DNA of 43,361 bases from Planctomycetota bacterium (GTDB taxonomy: Bacteria; Planctomycetota; Planctomycetia; Planctomycetales; Planctomycetaceae): contig JACTNB010000025.1 of assembly GCA_014584345.1 (NCBI GenBank), forward strand, positions 1 through 43,361, in the 5' to 3' direction. Shown here piece after piece: positions 1-7,152 of the stretch. Below the pieces are notes generated by a model, which searched no databases, was not told the origin of the DNA, and was given only the letters and a program-made list of their open reading frames with translations. The translations under genes and the position numbers were made by a program. How positions within the stretch are numbered: the stretch's first letter is position 1; each line of letters begins with the position of its first letter.

Positions 1-101
1 GGAAATTCATTGTGGCCGACGTCACCGGAGAAGTGCGGTTTATGAATCTTGCGGAAGTGATCGACCTGTATAACGCCCGGGGGTTGCCGGCTCCCTTCTG
101 A
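1..101 (+). CDS. C-terminal end of an unidentified protein (partial)
   Basis: An open frame enters from the left edge (first full codon at base 3) and stops with TGA at 99-101, giving 32 residues that end in GLPAPF. The tail is of ordinary composition and I do not recognise the family. It lies 60 bp upstream of the export-like cluster on the same strand, so it may be its first gene or the end of an unrelated one. The 102-161 gap has no clear terminator. Confidence 0.5.
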   Translation, partial: KFIVADVTGEVRFMNLAEVIDLYNARGLPAPF

Positions 102-161
102 GAGGGATCGGGTGGCCTGGGGTAATGATTCCACAACAAGGTATTTTCGAGGACAGATTTT

Positions 162-452
162 ATGAATACGACGGACAGGGCCGAGGATGCCTCCCCCCCG
201 GTGGCGGAAGTGGCTACGGGGATAGAAGCGCCAATCGCACCGCAGGCAACGGAGTTGAGCCCCGAGGAGATGTATCTTTCCCCCGAGGATTTACTCACGG
301 ATTTGGACGAGGAAGAGTTGTATGCCCCGCCGCCGCCTCCCCTGGCGGATTTTGAAGTTCCTCCTCCTCCGGTTCCTGAAGATTTCGAGGCGGATGTTCT
401 CGGCGAGATCCCTGCCCCGCCCGAGCGTCCCATGGCAACAGACCTGGACTGA
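162..452 (+). CDS. small acidic proline-rich hypothetical protein
   Basis: This 96-residue protein is very rich in Glu, Asp and Pro. Residues about 30-50 hold an acidic SPEE/SPEDLL segment, and residues about 54-75 hold two proline runs (PPPPP and PPPP) separated by LADFEV. It has no signal peptide, no membrane segment and no cysteine. A GAGGAC ribosome-binding site about 7 bases upstream supports the ATG at 162. It ends 14 bp before the parvulin-type foldase gene, so the two are probably co-transcribed. No family was recognised. Being next to a foldase and a C39 peptidase, it could be a cargo or adaptor of the system, but there is no evident double-glycine leader cleavage site, which argues against a simple C39 substrate. 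The function is unknown. Confidence 0.65.
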   Translation: MNTTDRAEDASPPVAEVATGIEAPIAPQATELSPEEMYLSPEDLLTDLDEEELYAPPPPPLADFEVPPPPVPEDFEADVLGEIPAPPERPMATDLD

Positions 453-466
453 AGGGAGAACACCAG

Positions 467-1282
467 ATGACCACAACGGCAATGAGTGCTGCCCGCCCCC
501 CTGCCCCGTCGCCTCTGATCGAAACCGCGATCCAGTTGGGCTCGGACAATTCGGTTTCGTTGCTGCAGTTTCTGGGAGCGGCCCATCGTCGCGGGCGACT
601 GCTGCCCTTGCTGCGCGAGGCGGTTGTCGAGGAGTTGATCAGGCAACAGGCTGATCTTCTCGGGCTGTCCGTTTCCGATGCGCGTCTGCAGCAGGCCGCG
701 GATGTGTTTCGTCGTCGCCGGGGCCTGGTGACTGCCGCGAAGACCCACGAATGGCTGGCGAGCCAGCGGCTGACGGTTGCGGATTGGCAACAATTACTGG
801 AAGAAGAGATGCTGGAAGATCAGGTTCGCGAACATTTGTTTGCGCGGCTTGCACGGGAGGAGTTTGCTGCCCATCCGGAATTTTACGAGCGTTGCACCTT
901 GCGTATGGTTGTGGTGGCACGCGAAGATTTAGCTCAGGAACTGCTGTTGCAGATCATCGAGGAAGACCGAGATTTTGCCACTCTGGCGGAAGAGCATTCG
1001 CTGCATGCCTCGCGCTCTCGTGGAGGATTAGTGGAAAGCATCCTGGTGACGGAATTACCGGGGGAAATTCGCGATGCGGTTTGCGGCGAGGAAGTGGGCC
1101 GGGTGATTGGTCCGGTTTCGTTGTCGGAGGGTTTCTGCCTGGTCCGCGTGGAAACGCGCGCGGCGGCGGTCGCGGATCGAGCAACGCTGGAAGCGATCGA
1201 ACTGCGGATGTTCGAGGAGTGGATACAGGAGCAAGTGAGTGCCGCTGGCGTTACTTTTCCGTTGTTGGATGTACTTACGTGA
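467..1282 (+). CDS. SurA/parvulin-type peptidyl-prolyl isomerase, cytoplasmic
   Basis: This 271-residue protein looks like a SurA-N-type helical chaperone domain (about residues 25-135, with EELIRQQADLLGL) followed by a PpiC/parvulin domain (about 140-240, with DFATLAEEHSLHASRSRGG and IGPVSLSEGFCLVRV). Parvulins catalyse cis/trans isomerisation of peptidyl-proline bonds. There is no signal peptide, so it should act in the cytoplasm, unlike classical periplasmic SurA. A GGGAG site about 10 bases upstream supports the ATG at 467; ATG 482 is an alternative. From memory, similar foldases sit beside C39-type bacteriocin exporters in cyanobacteria. Its stop overlaps the start of the next gene by one base (TGATG), suggesting translational coupling with the C39 protein. 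The foldase assignment is fairly sure; its substrate is unknown. Confidence 0.8.
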   Translation: MTTTAMSAARPPAPSPLIETAIQLGSDNSVSLLQFLGAAHRRGRLLPLLREAVVEELIRQQADLLGLSVSDARLQQAADVFRRRRGLVTAAKTHEWLASQRLTVADWQQLLEEEMLEDQVREHLFARLAREEFAAHPEFYERCTLRMVVVAREDLAQELLLQIIEEDRDFATLAEEHSLHASRSRGGLVESILVTELPGEIRDAVCGEEVGRVIGPVSLSEGFCLVRVETRAAAVADRATLEAIELRMFEEWIQEQVSAAGVTFPLLDVLT

Positions 1283-2466
1283 TGATCAGAACTCTCGCGC
1301 GTTACCCCTTGTTCGGCCTGTTTGACGCGCCGCAACTGGAAATCCTCGAGAGTGCTGGTCAAGAGGTCTGCTTCTCGACGGGGGAGACAATTTTTCAGGA
1401 GGGAACCCTGGGAGCCTGGGTGCATGTCGTCATGCACGGGAAGGCCCGCATTTTTCGCCGAACTCCGCAAGGGCGCGAGAAGACTCTGGGCATGGCGCAG
1501 GGAGGCGAATTGCTCGGCGACTATGTGCTGCTCCGTCCGCACAACAATTCCGCGACATGCCGTGCCGCGGAGTCTACGTTGATGTTTCGCATACAGCTTT
1601 CGCTGCTCGATCGCCAACTTGCTCAACTGCCCGGAGTGCGGGGCAACTTGAAATCGTATTTGCGATTGCATGCGTTGATTCATTATCTGCGAGGTCAGTC
1701 GTTTTTGGGTTTCATGTCGGCACCGTCGGCCTTAACGTACCTGGAACATCTGCAGGAGGAACGGTTCCGGGCGGGTCGCACGATCCAGGCTCCGGGTTTG
1801 GCGGACGATCGCTGGTTTTTCATCGAATCGGGGAGCGTACAGTTACAACGAGCGGGTGAGTGCGACGAACTGGGGGCGGGCGATTGCTTTGGGGAGCGAT
1901 CCCTGGCGGGCTGGAGTGAGTTGCCCACGGCGGTGGCGCTTACCGATACCCGCTGTCTGAGTTTGCGTCGCAATCTGTTCGAGGATCCGACCCAGAATCT
2001 GGAACAATTCCTGGAGCAGTCGCTGCTGGTGCAACGGCAGAAGTTTCGCAAGTTGCCCTGGATTTCGCAGATCGATGAGGCAGATTGTGGGCTGGCTGCC
2101 CTGGCGATGGTGGCAGCCTATTTTCAACAGCCATTGAGCCTGGAAGACTTGCATGGCCGTAAGACTCCAGCGGCCACGGGGCTATCCCTGAGAGAGTTGA
2201 AGGATTTGACCCAGGAATGCGGTTTGAAATGCGATGCCGTGCGCGTGGATGAAGACCATCTGGAAGCCGTCACTACGCCCGCCATCGCACATTTCGAGAA
2301 TGGTCATTACGTGGTGCTCTATCTGGTGGAAGAACATCATGTTGTGTACGGAGATCCAGCAGCGGGCATCGTGCGCATCAGCCAACAGGAATTCAAGCAG
2401 GCCTGGTCGGGTAATCTGCTGCTGATTGTACCAGTTCCGGCATGCCCGCTGTTTCCGGGGGGGTAG
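1282..2466 (+). CDS. two cNMP-binding-like domains plus C39 peptidase, without ABC transporter
   Basis: Residues about 5-125 form a cyclic-nucleotide-binding-like domain (GETIFQEGTLGAWVHVVMHG), and residues about 145-245 form a second, more divergent one (FIESGSVQLQ, GAGDCFGERSLAG). Residues about 258-385 form a C39 peptidase with the expected triad: Cys269 in DEADCG, His342 in NGHYVVLY and Asp358 in GDPAAG. C39 enzymes cleave double-glycine leader peptides and are normally the N-terminus of an ABC exporter. The same order followed by transmembrane and ABC domains is seen in HetC-like transporters. Here the protein ends at 394 residues, right after the peptidase. I placed the start at the ATG overlapping the foldase stop. 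The open frame extends upstream, but only as a shadow of the foldase gene. Ligand binding by the two cNMP-like domains is unproven. Confidence 0.85.
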   Translation: MIRTLARYPLFGLFDAPQLEILESAGQEVCFSTGETIFQEGTLGAWVHVVMHGKARIFRRTPQGREKTLGMAQGGELLGDYVLLRPHNNSATCRAAESTLMFRIQLSLLDRQLAQLPGVRGNLKSYLRLHALIHYLRGQSFLGFMSAPSALTYLEHLQEERFRAGRTIQAPGLADDRWFFIESGSVQLQRAGECDELGAGDCFGERSLAGWSELPTAVALTDTRCLSLRRNLFEDPTQNLEQFLEQSLLVQRQKFRKLPWISQIDEADCGLAALAMVAAYFQQPLSLEDLHGRKTPAATGLSLRELKDLTQECGLKCDAVRVDEDHLEAVTTPAIAHFENGHYVVLYLVEEHHVVYGDPAAGIVRISQQEFKQAWSGNLLLIVPVPACPLFPGG

Positions 2467-2808
2467 CCCATCTGGAGAGAAACTCGCAATTCTACCTAAA
2501 GTGGTGGTCATTTGGTCGGTTGTAATGCTCCCGCAAGTAGTGAGAATCACACAAGTTCAGGCAAAAATTGAGCCCGTCGCGGTGAGAGTGTGCAATAATT
2601 GAACCGATGAGATGGGTCTGGCGGGCAGTGCCAGGGTGATTTATCGAGGAGATGAGGTACGAGGGTGTGCCGATGCCGCGTTAATGATGCTGCGAAATTA
2701 CCTGAACCGGACAGGAAACTGGTAGTAACTCCTGGAAATTGAGTGCACGGGCATTCACACTGAGAGTGAGGTGTCATCCGCGTGAGCATAGATCGAGTGG
2801 GCTAATCG
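2467..2808 (+). promoter_or_regulatory. intergenic gap with a weak promoter candidate
   Basis: This 342-bp gap splits the export-like cluster and holds no convincing gene. TTGAGC at 2568-2573 and TGCAAT at 2591-2596, 17 bp apart, match the sigma-70 boxes 4 of 6 each, so an internal promoter for the M50 gene is possible but weak. No strong hairpin or riboswitch-like fold was recognised. An in-frame stop at 2803-2805 precludes an earlier start for the next gene. Confidence 0.25.
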
Positions 2809-5049
2809 ATGGCGGTGGGACGACAGCAGGGAATCGATCAGACGGGAGATCAGTCCGTTGAACAAGCGGGGTGTCTCCCCTTGCAGGCGCGGAGCGATCT
2901 CAAAATTGTGCCGATCGGATTCGGCGGGAGGCTGTCGTACGTAGTCAAGGATCCTCTCGCTTTGAATTATCATCGGCTGCAACCGGTGCAGCACCACCTG
3001 CTGGAGTTGATGCGGGAGCCGCGCTGCCTGCCGGAGTTGCAATTGGCATTGAACGAATACGAGCCTTCCTGCCAGTTCGAGGTTCGCGACGTGCAGCGAA
3101 TGCTAGCCGATTTCCACGAGAAGGGCCTGCTGATCAGCAAGCGTCCTGGTCAGGGCACTCAGTTGTATCTGTTACGTCAAAAGCAAATGCGTCAGAAAGT
3201 GCTGCAGGGATTGCAGAGTTTTCTGTTTTTGAAGGTACCGGGATGGTCGCCGGAAACGGCGTTGCGGATGCTGGATCCCCTGCGGCGCCTGATGTTGCAT
3301 CCGATTTCGGTCGGCATGATGTTATGCCTGATCGTGGCCGCCTTGTTGCTGGTAGCTCGCGAGCATGCGGAATTTCAAAGCCGGCTACCGGCGTTTCAGC
3401 AGTTTTTCAGTTGGCGGAACATGCCCTATTTGTGGCTGTCGATCATCGTGGCCAAGGTTGTGCATGAGTTTGGGCATGCCTTCGTGTGCCGCCATTTCGG
3501 GGCGGAACCGCAGCAGATCGGTGTGATGATTATGGTATTCACGCCGACGCTGTATTGCGATGTGACGGATTCGTGGCTGCTGAAGAACAAGTGGCAGCGG
3601 ATGGCGATTGGGTTGGGGGGGCCGCTGTTCGAGGCGTCGCTGGCCTCGCTGGCTTTGTTTGTCTGGTGGTGGACAGAACCGGGAACGTTGCACTATGTCT
3701 GCCTGAACCTGTTTCTGATGTCGACGGTGACGAACACGATTTTCAATCTCAATCCCCTGGTGAAGTATGATGGTTACTATATTCTAAGCGATTATCTGGA
3801 GATTCCGAATTTGAAACAGCAGTCGGACCGGGCCATGCAGGTCGCCTTCTGCCGTTATGGACTGGGAGTGGATTTGCCGCGGGATCCCCTCTCCCCCGAA
3901 TCGGGTAATCCGTGGTTGTTGACATACGGTATTGCGGCTTGGTGTTATCGCTGGTTGATCATGTTCGGGATTACGCTGTTCATGTACACCATGCTGAAGC
4001 CGGTCGGGATGCAACGGTTTGCGTTTTTGTTACTGGCGGTGACTTTGGGAATGATGGGGTATGCCATGTTCCGGGGGATGAAGCAGGCGATGCAGCAGAT
4101 TCAGCCGGTGAAGCCGGCTCCGATACGCTACGTGATTCTCGGCAGCCTGGGGGTGGCGGTGGTGGCAGCCGTGCTGCTGATTCCGATTCCCTATTGGATC
4201 ACGTGCCAATTCGAACTGGAACCGAGCAATGTCCTGCATCTTTATTCGCTGACGCCGGGGCGTCTGCGAGAGGTTTGCGTTCAGCCGGGGGATCAGGTCA
4301 GCGCGGGCGACGTATTGCTGCGGTTGCATAATCCCGATCTTGAGGATGAACTTGGGAAGGAACGGATGCAGTTGGAAATCCAGGAGAAACGCCTGCTGGT
4401 GGCCCGTCTGAAACGAGATGATGAACAGATAGCCGCCGCAAGCGATCAGATGGCATCCATCGAGGCGCGTCTGGAGAATCTGCTGGAGCAGGAGAAGCGA
4501 TTGACGATCGTGGCTCCGATTTCTGGCCGTGTCTATCCTCCGCAGCGCAAGCCTGGTCAATTGGCGGAAGTACGCGAGCGGCTGCCTCAGTGGAGCGGCT
4601 CCCTGTTCGACGCGTCCAATCGCAATGCCTGGGTCGAGAAAGGAATGCCTGTGCTTTCGCTGGCCCCGGAGGATCGCATGCAGGCCGTGTTGTTGATCGA
4701 CCAGAACACCCGGAATGACCTGGCGGTTGGTCAACCCGTGTTACTGCAATGTCATTCCTGGGTGGGGCGGTACTGGAGCAGCGAAATTCGAGAAATTGGA
4801 GAGCGCGATACAGACCAACCCCCCGCTGCATTGGCTGGCAATGGCAGTGGCGTGACCGTGGTGACGGATGCCCGGGGACGTCAGAAGATGGTCAGTGCGG
4901 CCTATCGGGGCATTGTCCCGTTGTCCGAGAAGGCAGAGATCGAACCGCTGCTGGGGACCACCGGGAAAGCCCGGGTCATTATATCCCATCGAACCACCGC
5001 GGGGTGGGCATGGCGACTGGCCTGCCAGACATTTCAGTTCCGTCTGTGA
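2809..5049 (+). CDS. M50 site-2-protease-like peptidase fused to HlyD membrane-fusion domain
   Basis: This 746-residue membrane protein has three parts. Residues about 40-120 resemble a small winged-helix/PqqD-like domain. Residues about 165-430 form a polytopic M50 domain with the zinc motif HEFGH at 219-223 and the second motif NPLVKYDG at 315-322, both intact. A last membrane helix lies at about 441-460, followed by a HlyD-type extension with a lipoyl-like half (LREVCVQPGDQVSAGDVLLRL, about 486-506), a coiled coil (about 510-570) and a beta-barrel region. M50 enzymes cut within or near membranes, while HlyD proteins bridge the inner membrane to the outer envelope. The fusion suggests proteolysis coupled to export. 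ATG 2809 is the first start after an in-frame stop. The GAF-HlyD gene follows after 48 bp. The substrate is unknown. Confidence 0.85.
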   Translation: MAVGRQQGIDQTGDQSVEQAGCLPLQARSDLKIVPIGFGGRLSYVVKDPLALNYHRLQPVQHHLLELMREPRCLPELQLALNEYEPSCQFEVRDVQRMLADFHEKGLLISKRPGQGTQLYLLRQKQMRQKVLQGLQSFLFLKVPGWSPETALRMLDPLRRLMLHPISVGMMLCLIVAALLLVAREHAEFQSRLPAFQQFFSWRNMPYLWLSIIVAKVVHEFGHAFVCRHFGAEPQQIGVMIMVFTPTLYCDVTDSWLLKNKWQRMAIGLGGPLFEASLASLALFVWWWTEPGTLHYVCLNLFLMSTVTNTIFNLNPLVKYDGYYILSDYLEIPNLKQQSDRAMQVAFCRYGLGVDLPRDPLSPESGNPWLLTYGIAAWCYRWLIMFGITLFMYTMLKPVGMQRFAFLLLAVTLGMMGYAMFRGMKQAMQQIQPVKPAPIRYVILGSLGVAVVAAVLLIPIPYWITCQFELEPSNVLHLYSLTPGRLREVCVQPGDQVSAGDVLLRLHNPDLEDELGKERMQLEIQEKRLLVARLKRDDEQIAAASDQMASIEARLENLLEQEKRLTIVAPISGRVYPPQRKPGQLAEVRERLPQWSGSLFDASNRNAWVEKGMPVLSLAPEDRMQAVLLIDQNTRNDLAVGQPVLLQCHSWVGRYWSSEIREIGERDTDQPPAALAGNGSGVTVVTDARGRQKMVSAAYRGIVPLSEKAEIEPLLGTTGKARVIISHRTTAGWAWRLACQTFQFRL

Positions 5050-5097
5050 GACCTCGCGAGAATCGCAACCGTTCCAACTAATATCGGGTTTTGCATT

Positions 5098-7134
5098 ATG
5101 TCCGTTGGATTATCTGCTCAATTATCTCCTCGCTTTCAGCAGTTGCTGCTGTCACTCGAACAGAGTACGGAGCAGTCGACGTCGCTACAGGACCTGCTGG
5201 CGGGTATGTTTCCGCTGTTATTGCAGCATCTGGAGGTGGATGCGGCGGTGATCTGGCTGCTGGATCCTCAAGGGGCGTTACGCCCCGCCTTTCAGGAACG
5301 CTGGCAATCGTTGGGAATTCTGTCGGATCCCCAGCGGGGGCAACTGCACCGGCAACTGCTGACGACCGCCGCCTCGCGGCAACAGATAATTCTGGCGAGT
5401 CCTCAGAACCGCCCCGCGGAGGAGTTGCCGCTCGATGCCACGTTCATTCTGGTTCCATTGATCCGGCAACATCAACTGCAGGGAGTGATCGAACTGGTAT
5501 TTCCCGCAGCACTTGCCGATGAGGATCGAGCCGGAATTGTCCAGGTGGCGGAAGCCTGCGCGGGGTATTTCGGGACATACCAGGAGCAGGCCCAGGATAG
5601 TTTTGTCCCTCGTGATACCCAGGCATTCTGGCAAGCCACGGAACCCTTTCTGTTGCGGCTCTACCATGAACTGGATTCCCGGCATCTGGCCTACGAAGCC
5701 GCGAATGTGCTTTGCCAAGGGTTGGGCGTGGATCGTGTCAGTGTGTTTGGATTGACCGGTATCAAGCCGCGCGTGCTGGCTATCAGTGGTCAGGCGAAGG
5801 TGTCCGGCTATTCCCCGCTGATCAAGCAGTTGCGGTCGCTGACGGGAAAAGTGCTGAAGACCAGGCAGCCCCTGATGCACAAAGGGAAAGAACCGGTTAC
5901 GCATCCGGAGTGGACCGAGTTGTTGAGTCAATATCTGGAACAATCGGGCACGCAGATGCTGGCGATAATGCCGTTGTGGTCTCAACCGGAGGCGGACCAA
6001 GTTCCGCCGGAACCGAATCAACGTCGCGATAAGTCTCGGCGCATCGTGGGCGCGCTGGTGGTGGAACGCTCGCGGAGCAGTCGTTTCGATGCGGACCGGG
6101 AGCGGGTTCTCGAATTGTATGCGGATCACCTGGGAAACGCGTTGCATCGAGCCGAGCAGTATGAAAGCATTTTTCTGCTACCGTTCTGGCGGGCCATCGG
6201 CCGGGGCTTGCGCTGGCTGTACCGCCATCAGTTCTGGAAATCGGTCGCGGTGCTGTGTTGCCTGGTCGCGATCACGCTGTCGCTGGTGCTGGTCCCCTGG
6301 GATTACCGAGTGACCGGAGAAGGGGCGTTGATGCCGGTGACCCAGCGCCAGGTATTCGCCCCCTGGGATGCGGAGGTGGAGGAAGTTTTCGTGAACGGAG
6401 GGGAAGAAGTTCAGGCAGGCACGCCCTTATTGCGATTGACGAGCAAGGATCTGGAGGCGGAAGAAATTCGATTGCGGACGCTGTTGCAGGAAAAGCAGAC
6501 GAGTCTGCGTGCCTTGCGTTCGGCCCGGGAAATCAGCCTGAAGGCGAATAAGCAGGACGAGGCACTGGAAATCGAGGGGCGTTACGCGGAAAACCTGGTG
6601 GAAATACGCCATTTGGAACAACAGTTGGCAATCGTCACGCAGCGTCTGGAATCGCTGGTGGTGACCGCGCCGATCGATGGTGTGGTGTCGACATTCCAGG
6701 TCAGGCAATTGTTGCAACATCGCCCGGTGAATCGGGGAGATTTACTGGTGGAAGTGATGGATCCGACGGGAGATTGGCATCTGGAATTGAAGCTGGAGGA
6801 TCGGCGCATGGGCCACTTGCTGATGGCCCAGCAGTCGGGAACGGCCCTTCCGGTGGAATATATTCTGGCGACGGATCCCGAAACATCCTTCAAGGGGACC
6901 GTGAAGAAAGTGGGGACACGGGCCAACCCCATCCCCGAAAAGGGAAATCAGGTCGATGTGCAGGTCCGTTTGCAGGTATCGGACAGACAGACCGCCGAGT
7001 CGTCCCCTGCCCCGCTGCCACCGTTGCGAATTGGGGCGGAAGTGAAAGCCAAAATCAATTGCGGCGCGAAGCCGCTGGGATACGTGTTGTTTGGCGATGT
7101 GATCGATTATTTGCGAAAAACCTTGTGGCTATAG
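5098..7134 (+). CDS. GAF-GAF-HlyD membrane-fusion protein
   Basis: This 678-residue protein has two GAF-like sensor domains in the cytoplasmic part (about 27-160, and about 190-350 with LAYEAANVLCQGLGVDRVSVFGL). One membrane helix (about 381-400) is followed by a HlyD periplasmic arm: lipoyl-like (EVFVNGGEEVQAGTPLLRL, about 429-447), coiled coil (about 450-520), then barrel. GAF domains often bind cyclic nucleotides or other small ligands, so this looks like an adaptor whose conformation could be set from the cytoplasm. I see no kinase, cyclase or diguanylate cyclase domain. The start is ATG 5098, 48 bp after the M50-HlyD gene. The SecA-like gene begins about 18 bp after its stop. It could form a hetero-oligomeric conduit with the M50-HlyD protein (inference). 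Confidence 0.85.
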   Translation: MSVGLSAQLSPRFQQLLLSLEQSTEQSTSLQDLLAGMFPLLLQHLEVDAAVIWLLDPQGALRPAFQERWQSLGILSDPQRGQLHRQLLTTAASRQQIILASPQNRPAEELPLDATFILVPLIRQHQLQGVIELVFPAALADEDRAGIVQVAEACAGYFGTYQEQAQDSFVPRDTQAFWQATEPFLLRLYHELDSRHLAYEAANVLCQGLGVDRVSVFGLTGIKPRVLAISGQAKVSGYSPLIKQLRSLTGKVLKTRQPLMHKGKEPVTHPEWTELLSQYLEQSGTQMLAIMPLWSQPEADQVPPEPNQRRDKSRRIVGALVVERSRSSRFDADRERVLELYADHLGNALHRAEQYESIFLLPFWRAIGRGLRWLYRHQFWKSVAVLCCLVAITLSLVLVPWDYRVTGEGALMPVTQRQVFAPWDAEVEEVFVNGGEEVQAGTPLLRLTSKDLEAEEIRLRTLLQEKQTSLRALRSAREISLKANKQDEALEIEGRYAENLVEIRHLEQQLAIVTQRLESLVVTAPIDGVVSTFQVRQLLQHRPVNRGDLLVEVMDPTGDWHLELKLEDRRMGHLLMAQQSGTALPVEYILATDPETSFKGTVKKVGTRANPIPEKGNQVDVQVRLQVSDRQTAESSPAPLPPLRIGAEVKAKINCGAKPLGYVLFGDVIDYLRKTLWL

Positions 7135-7152
7135 GGGCCCTTGTACGTGTCG

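Noticed and set aside
162..452. The acidic proline-rich protein as a TonB-like energiser
   Set aside because: The proline segment is reminiscent, but there is no N-terminal membrane helix and no TonB C-terminal domain.
751..1281. Upstream extension of the C39 protein reading frame to base 751
   Set aside because: It lies wholly within the foldase gene in another frame and has low-complexity Gly/Arg composition. The ATG at 1282 gives the domain-consistent start.
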